The position numbers and the translations under genes were made by a program. 48,067 nucleotides of DNA, taken from an uncultured Elstera sp. Its GTDB lineage: Bacteria > Pseudomonadota > Alphaproteobacteria > Elsterales > Elsteraceae. The notes beneath the pieces are model-generated. The model ran no database searches. It was given only the letters and a program-made list of their open reading frames with translations, and was not told the origin of the DNA. The stretch is taken from assembly GCA_903931835.1 (NCBI GenBank), contig CAIZEE010000503.1:1-48067 (forward strand), given 5' to 3'. This document shows positions 43,421 to 48,067 of this stretch, one piece after another (within the stretch, counting starts at the first letter, position 1; each line of letters begins with the position of its first letter).

Positions 43421-43771
43421 GATTAAATCCGTCGCTCGTTTTCTGACCGTCGAACCGGGCCCTATTGGCCGCGATTTCCGCCGCGTCGCTGTTAAATAAA
43501 GACGCCTACGTTATCCGCCAATCGTTAATGATGCATAGCGGATCTGTCCTATATACGCTGCAAATTCCGTGGCGCAGTCGGCACTCAGCGGCCCACTCGA
43601 AAACAGTCGCGCGCCGGACCGGTCAATCCCTCTAGAAAACTACCTCGCGACGATCACGCAAGCTACTCAAATTGTGTTGTTCCATCAGAGCATGATATCG
43701 CTTGTCGTCCGATCTATCCGGACGCGAATATCCGCCCGCGACAGCCTTAACTGGCCACTCTAGGAGCCGAC
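43421..43771. other. divergent intergenic region, cheA / aldehyde dehydrogenase
   Basis: 351 bases without a convincing gene. The part 43485-43560 is relatively AT-rich (gttaaataaag, ctatatacg) and probably holds the cheA promoter. I could not find well-spaced promoter hexamers, a full CtrA box or a structured leader. A 64-codon frame inside (43569-43763) lacks a ribosome binding site. Confidence 0.45.
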
Positions 43772-45199
43772 ATGTCCAACCACCTGAAATTCTATATCGA
43801 TGGCGCCTGGGTCGACCCTATCGTCCCCGCCACGCTCGACGTCATCAACCCGGCGAATGAGGAAGCCTACACCAAGATATCGGCCGGCAGTTCGGCCGAT
43901 GTCAACCGGGCTGTCGCTGCGGCCAAGGCCGCCTTCCCAGGTTTTGCCAAGACTACCAAGGAGCAGCGTCTGGCGTTCCTGCGCCGCCTGCTAGAGGTCT
44001 ATAACGAGCGTTATGAGGACATCGCCCAGGCGGTGACGAACGAGATGGGCGCACCCTTATCCTTCGCCCGGGGCGCTCAGGCCTGGGCAGGGCAAGCGCA
44101 TATGGAAGCGACAATCAAAGCGCTGGAGGCGTTCGAGTTCGAGCACCAGCGCGGCAACTCCCGCATCGTCAAAGAACCGATCGGCGTCGTCGGTCTGATC
44201 ACGCCCTGGAACTGGCCGCTCAACCAGATCGTCTGCAAGGTCGCGCCGGCGATCGCGGCTGGTTGCACCATGGTGCTGAAGCCGAGCGAGGTAGCACCGA
44301 TCAGCGGTATCATCTTCGCCGAGCTGGTTGACGCGATCGGCTTACCCAAGGGCGTGTTCAATCTGGTCAACGGCGACGGCCCGTCGGTCGGCCAGGTCAT
44401 CGCCTCGCATCCTGACGTTGATATGGTGTCGTTCACCGGCTCGACCCGCGCCGGCATCATCGTCGCCAAATCGGCCGCCGATACGGTCAAGCGCGTGGCC
44501 CAGGAACTGGGTGGCAAATCGGCCAACATCATTCTGCCGGATGCCGATCTGGCGGCGGCCGTTGCAACCGGCGTCGGCGCGTGTTTTGGCAATAGCGGCC
44601 AGTCCTGCGATGCGCCGACCCGCATGTTCGTGCCCGCCGCCCGCCAGGAAGAGGCGCTGGCAATCGCCAAAGCGGCGGCAGAGACCCATAAGGTCGGCGA
44701 ACCGCGCGCCGAGGATACGGTATTGGGCCCTGTCGTCAGCCAGGTGCAATACGACAAGATCCAACGTCTGATCCAGGCTGGCATCGAGGAGGGCGCGACG
44801 CTGGTGACGGGTGGCCTCGGCCGCCCCGATGGGCTTAATCGCGGCTATTATGTCCGCCCGACCATCTTTGGCCATGTGAAGCATGAGATGACGATTTCGC
44901 GCGAAGAAATCTTCGGCCCGGTGTTGTCGATCCTGTCCTACGAGACGGAAGAAGAGGCGATCGCCAAGGCCAATGACACGGTTTATGGCCTGGCCGCCTA
45001 TGTCCAGTCATCCGATATCGCCCATGCAAGACGGGTCGCCTATCAGCTTCGCGCTGGTACGGTGAACATCAATTACCCGGACTGGGACACGCATGCGCCG
45101 TTCGGCGGCTATAAGCAGTCCGGCAATGGCCGGGAATACGCCGATTGGGGCATCCACGATTTCCTGGAGATCAAGGGGATCGTCGGCTACGGCAGCTGA
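43772..45199 (+). CDS. NAD(P)-dependent aldehyde dehydrogenase family protein
   Basis: It oxidises an aldehyde to the acid with NAD(P)+. The 475-residue protein has the fold's standard marks: ITPWNWPLNQI, KPSEVAPIS, FTGSTRAG, the general base E245 in QELGGKSANI and the nucleophile C279 in NSGQSCDAPTR, and near the end EEIFGPVLS and PFGGYKQSGNGRE. Substrate cannot be told; the sequence resembles broad-range and betaine-type members. AGGAG with a 5-base spacer precedes the ATG. Its 3' end overlaps that of chpT on the other strand by 13 bases. Confidence 0.93.
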   Translation: MSNHLKFYIDGAWVDPIVPATLDVINPANEEAYTKISAGSSADVNRAVAAAKAAFPGFAKTTKEQRLAFLRRLLEVYNERYEDIAQAVTNEMGAPLSFARGAQAWAGQAHMEATIKALEAFEFEHQRGNSRIVKEPIGVVGLITPWNWPLNQIVCKVAPAIAAGCTMVLKPSEVAPISGIIFAELVDAIGLPKGVFNLVNGDGPSVGQVIASHPDVDMVSFTGSTRAGIIVAKSAADTVKRVAQELGGKSANIILPDADLAAAVATGVGACFGNSGQSCDAPTRMFVPAARQEEALAIAKAAAETHKVGEPRAEDTVLGPVVSQVQYDKIQRLIQAGIEEGATLVTGGLGRPDGLNRGYYVRPTIFGHVKHEMTISREEIFGPVLSILSYETEEEAIAKANDTVYGLAAYVQSSDIAHARRVAYQLRAGTVNINYPDWDTHAPFGGYKQSGNGREYADWGIHDFLEIKGIVGYGS

Positions 45200-45834
45200 T
45201 CAAGGGGTAGGGCGGCGGCAATGCGGACCAGACCATCGGTTTCGGCAATGTCCAGCCGCCCACCCAAATTCGCGGCGAGCCTGGCGCACATCAGCGCATG
45301 GGCATTGTGATAGTCAGGCTCCTGGCTGGTGCCATTGGCCGCCCTAAGGACTTGTACATCCAGCCGCGCCGGCGCGCCCGAAGCCTCGATGGTTGCGGCG
45401 AGATGCGTGGGGGCGGGTGACAGAGTCACGCTGACAATGCCCCCGCGCGGCAATGCTGACGTCCCCAGAACCGCCAGATTCATCAGTAACTGTGCCGCGC
45501 CCGCGACACAGGCCGGAACGGCGCTCTCCCCCCAATCGAGTGTCATTGACGTTTCGGTCGCGAAATAATCGACCACGGCCTTGCGGGCATCGCCCAAGCT
45601 GAAATCCTGCGCATTGCCCGAACGGCCATAGGCCAAGCGGAAGAAGCGCAATCGTGCCGCCAGTACCCGCCCACTGAGGGCGATCAGGTCGAGCGCTTCT
45701 TGTTGCAGATCACCTGCTTCGCCATCCTCGATGAGCTCGATGCCGTTATTCAGCGCGCCGACCGGATTGACCAGTTCATGACACAGATGGCCGATCCATA
45801 GCTGGGCCATCTCCAGATTCGGGTCGATTGTCAT
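45187..45834 (-). CDS. chpT: histidine phosphotransferase ChpT
   Basis: ChpT passes phosphate from the hybrid kinase CckA to CtrA and CpdR, the core relay of the alphaproteobacterial cell cycle. The 215-residue protein resembles a histidine kinase that has lost ATP binding: a dimerisation helical pair with phospho-acceptor H19 in HLCHELVNPVGALNNGIEL, then a degenerate ATPase-like domain (to about 210) without the N, G1 and G2 boxes. AAGGGA lies 6 bases before the ATG. Its partner ctrA is in the same window; cckA is not. The neighbouring DUF3553 gene is a frequent companion. Confidence 0.9.
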   Translation of the reverse strand: MTIDPNLEMAQLWIGHLCHELVNPVGALNNGIELIEDGEAGDLQQEALDLIALSGRVLAARLRFFRLAYGRSGNAQDFSLGDARKAVVDYFATETSMTLDWGESAVPACVAGAAQLLMNLAVLGTSALPRGGIVSVTLSPAPTHLAATIEASGAPARLDVQVLRAANGTSQEPDYHNAHALMCARLAANLGGRLDIAETDGLVRIAAALPLDQLP

Positions 45835-45911
45835 CTCCAGTCCCTTTGTGATGCGCCGCTGGCCTATGCTACCAAATCACGTAAAGCGGTGGCGCAGGAA
45901 GCGGGGTTGCG

Positions 45912-46097
45912 ATGCAGGATGGGTTGGTCCCCGGCATGTTCGTACGGCTTAGAGGTGAGCCGGATTGGGGCTTAGGTCAAATTCAGTCAGTCGTCGGCGC
46001 GCGCGTTACGGTCAATTTCGAACATGCAGGCAAGCGGTTGATCAACACCGATATCGTGGAGCTGGAACCGGATAGCGGTAACGCTGCCACCCTATAG
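45912..46097 (+). CDS. DUF3553 domain small protein
   Basis: A 61-residue protein almost wholly made of a DUF3553 domain: VPGMFVRLRGEPDWGLGQIQSVVGARVTVNFEHAGKR, a small beta-barrel of unknown function. The pattern (PDWG.GQ.QS...VTVNFE.AGK) is recognisable. A GGGG stretch precedes the ATG. It is divergent from chpT (77 bases apart) and its last 6 bases overlap the 3' end of mobA. Confidence 0.85.
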   Translation: MQDGLVPGMFVRLRGEPDWGLGQIQSVVGARVTVNFEHAGKRLINTDIVELEPDSGNAATL

Positions 46098-46718
46098 CAG
46101 CGCCAGGGTTTGTGCCGTCGCCAGATCGTCGGGCGTGTTCACGTTGAAGAACGGGTCGACCGGATCGACGCTGAATTCCGTAGTCACCACGCCCTGTTGT
46201 TCGGCGAAGTTAAGAACGCTGCGGCTGCCTGGCGCCGCCAACAGCTCGGCCAAGGCGTCGGCCAGGCTGAGCGACCATAAAGCCACCACCGGATGTAGCC
46301 GACCGCCGCTCGCCGCCATCGGGACTTTGCCCGGTTCGCGGCCGCCGGACGCCAGCAGGCGGTCAACGAGATCGGCCGGCAGGAACGGACAATCGGCCGG
46401 CACGCTGACCAGGCCGGTTGTTGTCGGCGCATTCCGGCGAATCCAGCGCATCGCGCTCAACAACCCGCCAAGGGGGCCCTGCAGCTCACCATCGCCGTCG
46501 CCGATGACCGTCAGCCCGAGATCGCTGAACCGGTCCGGCAGGCCATTGGCACTGAGCAATAGCAGCTCGGTTTGCGGGCGCATTCTGGCGACAACCCGGT
46601 CGAGAATGCTTGTGCCGCCGATCAGCCGTCGTCCCTTATCGCCGCCGCCCAGCCGCGTCGCCTGGCCACCGGCCAGGACGACAACGGCGATCTCTCGGGC
46701 GATATCCGGGTGCGTCAC
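46092..46718 (-). CDS. mobA: molybdenum cofactor guanylyltransferase MobA
   Basis: MobA attaches GMP to molybdopterin, giving the bis-MGD cofactor of molybdoenzymes. The 208-residue protein has the nucleotidyltransferase signature VVLAGGQATRLGGGDKG, GPLGGLLSAM, the metal-binding VPADCPFLP, and NVNTPDDLA at the end. The start is GTG 46718 with only a weak ribosome binding site; no in-frame ATG gives a family-like N-terminus. It starts 12 bases after the 3-hydroxybutyrate dehydrogenase stop. Confidence 0.93.
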   Translation of the reverse strand: MTHPDIAREIAVVVLAGGQATRLGGGDKGRRLIGGTSILDRVVARMRPQTELLLLSANGLPDRFSDLGLTVIGDGDGELQGPLGGLLSAMRWIRRNAPTTTGLVSVPADCPFLPADLVDRLLASGGREPGKVPMAASGGRLHPVVALWSLSLADALAELLAAPGSRSVLNFAEQQGVVTTEFSVDPVDPFFNVNTPDDLATAQTLALL

Positions 46719-46730
46719 GCTCAGCTGTAA

Positions 46731-47513
46731 TTACTGAGCGGTCCAGCCGCCATCCATCGACAGTGTCGTGCCGGTGATGGTCGACGCGTCGTCGCCGGCC
46801 AGGAACACCGCGAGGCCGCCCAATTTCTCCGGCGTGGAGAAAGTCAGCATCGGTTGCTTCGCGCGCAACAGCGCCTTGGACGCCTCTTCGACCGAGATAC
46901 CGTCGCGCTTGGCATTAGCCTCGATCTGTTTTTGGACCAGTGGCGTGTGCACCCAGCCCGGACAGATCGCGTTGCAGGTGATGCCGTCATTGGCGGTTTC
47001 CAGCGCCACCACCTTGGTCATGCCGACCAGGCCATGCTTGGCCGTGACATAGGCGACTTTCTCCTCGCTCGCGACCAGACCATGGGCCGACGCGATATTG
47101 ATGATGCGGCCCCATTTTTGCGCCTTCATGATCGGCAAGGCTGCCTTGATCGCGTGGAACGACGCCGACATGTTGATCGCGATGACCGCGTCCCATTTGT
47201 CGTCGGGAAAATCCTCGACCTTGGCGGTGAACTGGATGCCGGCATTGTTGACCAGGATATCAACCGATCCGAAATGCGCCTTTGCGTCCGCGATCATTTT
47301 GGCGATCTCGGCCGGCTTCGACATATCGGCTGGCGAATAGAAGGTCTTGATCTTGTGCTTTTCGCGCACGTCATGCTCGACCTTCTCGATCGTGGCGGCG
47401 TCGCCAAAGCCGTTGAGCACGATGTTGCAACCCTCGGCGGCGAATGCTTCAGCAATGCCAAGCCCAATGCCGCTGGTCGATCCGGTAACGATGGCAGTCT
47501 TGCCTTTCAACAT
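46731..47513 (-). CDS. D-3-hydroxybutyrate dehydrogenase
   Basis: A short-chain dehydrogenase that interconverts 3-hydroxybutyrate and acetoacetate, used to mobilise PHB. The 260-residue protein has TGSTSGIGLGIA (cofactor loop), NNAGIQ, catalytic S142, Y155 and K159 (ASAHGLVASEEKVAYVTAKH), and the C-terminal block CPGWVHTPLVQKQIEA and SMDGGWTAQ typical of bacterial BDH. ATG 47513 follows AGGAGAGAG; the frame is open to 47591, but that part overlaps the upstream gene. It follows the patatin-like gene by 17 bases, a common pairing in PHB-making alphaproteobacteria. Confidence 0.92.
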   Translation of the reverse strand: MLKGKTAIVTGSTSGIGLGIAEAFAAEGCNIVLNGFGDAATIEKVEHDVREKHKIKTFYSPADMSKPAEIAKMIADAKAHFGSVDILVNNAGIQFTAKVEDFPDDKWDAVIAINMSASFHAIKAALPIMKAQKWGRIINIASAHGLVASEEKVAYVTAKHGLVGMTKVVALETANDGITCNAICPGWVHTPLVQKQIEANAKRDGISVEEASKALLRAKQPMLTFSTPEKLGGLAVFLAGDDASTITGTTLSMDGGWTAQ

Positions 47514-47530
47514 GATACTCTCTCCTGAAT

Positions 47531-48067
47531 CTAGTCTTCGTGGACGTCGTGAACGATCAGCCCCGCCGGTGACTTCGCCTTCATCAACCATTCGGGGTGG
47601 TGCAAAGTTCGTTTGGTGTCGTCGTAGCCGGACTGCCAGTGCTCGCGCATCGACATGCCGGAGAACTCATAATCCTTGGCGCTGCCCTCATAGTCTCTCT
47701 GCTGATAGATCAGGTGAACGATGTTCACCGACCCTAGCTCCTTGAGCGCCGTCAGCTGTTCGTTCTCTTCAGGCGTGCGCAATTCGGCGGGGATGCGCGC
47801 GAGTGCATCGCCCAGCCTGCGACGCAATGCGTAGAGCCGCTTGAACGTGTCGGTGTTGTATCGGGTGCGGCTTGAATAGGTGATGTCCTTCTGGCGAGCC
47901 TGGACGCCGCGCATGTCGCGAGGCACGGCGCCGCGCGCGCTGAACAAATCGACCTGGAAAACGAGGGAATTCAGCTGATCCTCCTGATCCAGCAGATACT
48001 GCAACGGCGTATTGGAGACGATGCCGCCATCCCAATAGAGGTCACCGTTGATCGCGACCGGCGGCAG
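47531..48067 (-). CDS. patatin-like phospholipase family protein, C-terminal part (runs off the right edge)
   Basis: Patatin-like enzymes are Ser/Asp lipid acyl hydrolases. Only the last 178 codons are inside the window. The first residues seen include WDGGIVSNTPLQYLL, containing the catalytic aspartate of the DG[GA] motif; the GXSXG serine is outside. The rest (RQKDITYSSRTRYNTD, PEENEQLTALKE, HLIYQQRDYEG, EHWQSGYDD) matches the C-terminal DUF3734-type extension of these proteins. It is directly upstream of 3-hydroxybutyrate dehydrogenase, probably in one transcript; a link to PHB granules or depolymerisation is inference. Confidence 0.88.
   Translation of the reverse strand: MPPVAINGDLYWDGGIVSNTPLQYLLDQEDQLNSLVFQVDLFSARGAVPRDMRGVQARQKDITYSSRTRYNTDTFKRLYALRRRLGDALARIPAELRTPEENEQLTALKELGSVNIVHLIYQQRDYEGSAKDYEFSGMSMREHWQSGYDDTKRTLHHPEWLMKAKSPAGLIVHDVHED

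Noticed and set aside
43569-43763. 64-codon plus-strand frame before the aldehyde dehydrogenase gene
   Set aside because: GTG start without a ribosome binding site, no protein-like pattern, and it lies in the expected promoter region.
1-48067. CRISPR arrays, tRNA or rRNA genes, insertion sequences, prophage or defence genes
   Set aside because: None seen: no regularly spaced direct repeats beyond the pentapeptide gene, no cloverleaf-like segments noticed, no transposase or integrase frames; composition is even throughout.

Overview
The window comes from an alphaproteobacterium, probably Rhodospirillales-like, although the family cannot be fixed from sequence alone. The evidence is the CtrA/ChpT/MipZ cell-cycle set, FlbD-type flagellar control, a cheA-cheW-cheY-cheB-cheR operon whose CheA carries a C-terminal receiver, a D-alanyl-D-alanine carboxypeptidase with a SPOR domain, polyhydroxybutyrate genes (phasin, 3-hydroxybutyrate dehydrogenase) and high-GC coding. 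I saw no tRNA, rRNA, CRISPR array, transposase or prophage. This is chromosomal core with a few accessory spots.

Layout. 1-1010: clpA (5' part) and clpS. 1243-2010: phasin. 2480-3835: DacA-like carboxypeptidase. 3842-8638: a minus-strand run galU, ugd, phosphomannomutase/phosphoglucomutase and an EAL-domain c-di-GMP phosphodiesterase, so sugar-nucleotide supply sits with a second-messenger enzyme. 8792-10439: mipZ divergent from pyrE. 10537-11916: a large pentapeptide-repeat protein. 12092-13632: cation efflux pump coupled to pdxH. 13835-18541: dnaJ-like, fabI, aroC and sppA. 18549-22347: small exported protein, tlyA, a Ser/Thr/Ala-rich small protein, ispA, xseB and an HDAC-family amidohydrolase; dxs, often found between ispA and tlyA, is absent here.

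22656-36472 is a flagellar block: fliF-fliG-fliH-fliN-flbD-flhA-flhF-flhG-fliK-like on the plus strand, meeting fliJ-fliI on the minus strand. It builds the MS ring, switch, export gate and export ATPase, and sets flagellar number and position. ctrA (36701) is divergent from fliI, with two CtrA-box-like sequences between them. A DoxX-like membrane gene follows, then the chemotaxis operon 37832-43420. The right end holds an aldehyde dehydrogenase, chpT (which feeds phosphate to CtrA), a DUF3553 protein, mobA, 3-hydroxybutyrate dehydrogenase and the 3' end of a patatin-like phospholipase gene.

The least expected structure is a dispersed palindromic repeat. Two composite copies (10437-10540 and 21308-21412) each hold two different hairpins in the same order, and a third, truncated copy lies at 34703-34737. 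In two of the three places the TAG at the end of the repeat is the stop codon of an adjacent gene. Other points worth checking are twin TGC/GCA motifs at the phasin promoter, a very long acidic FliH, and a DoxX-like gene with no standard start codon.
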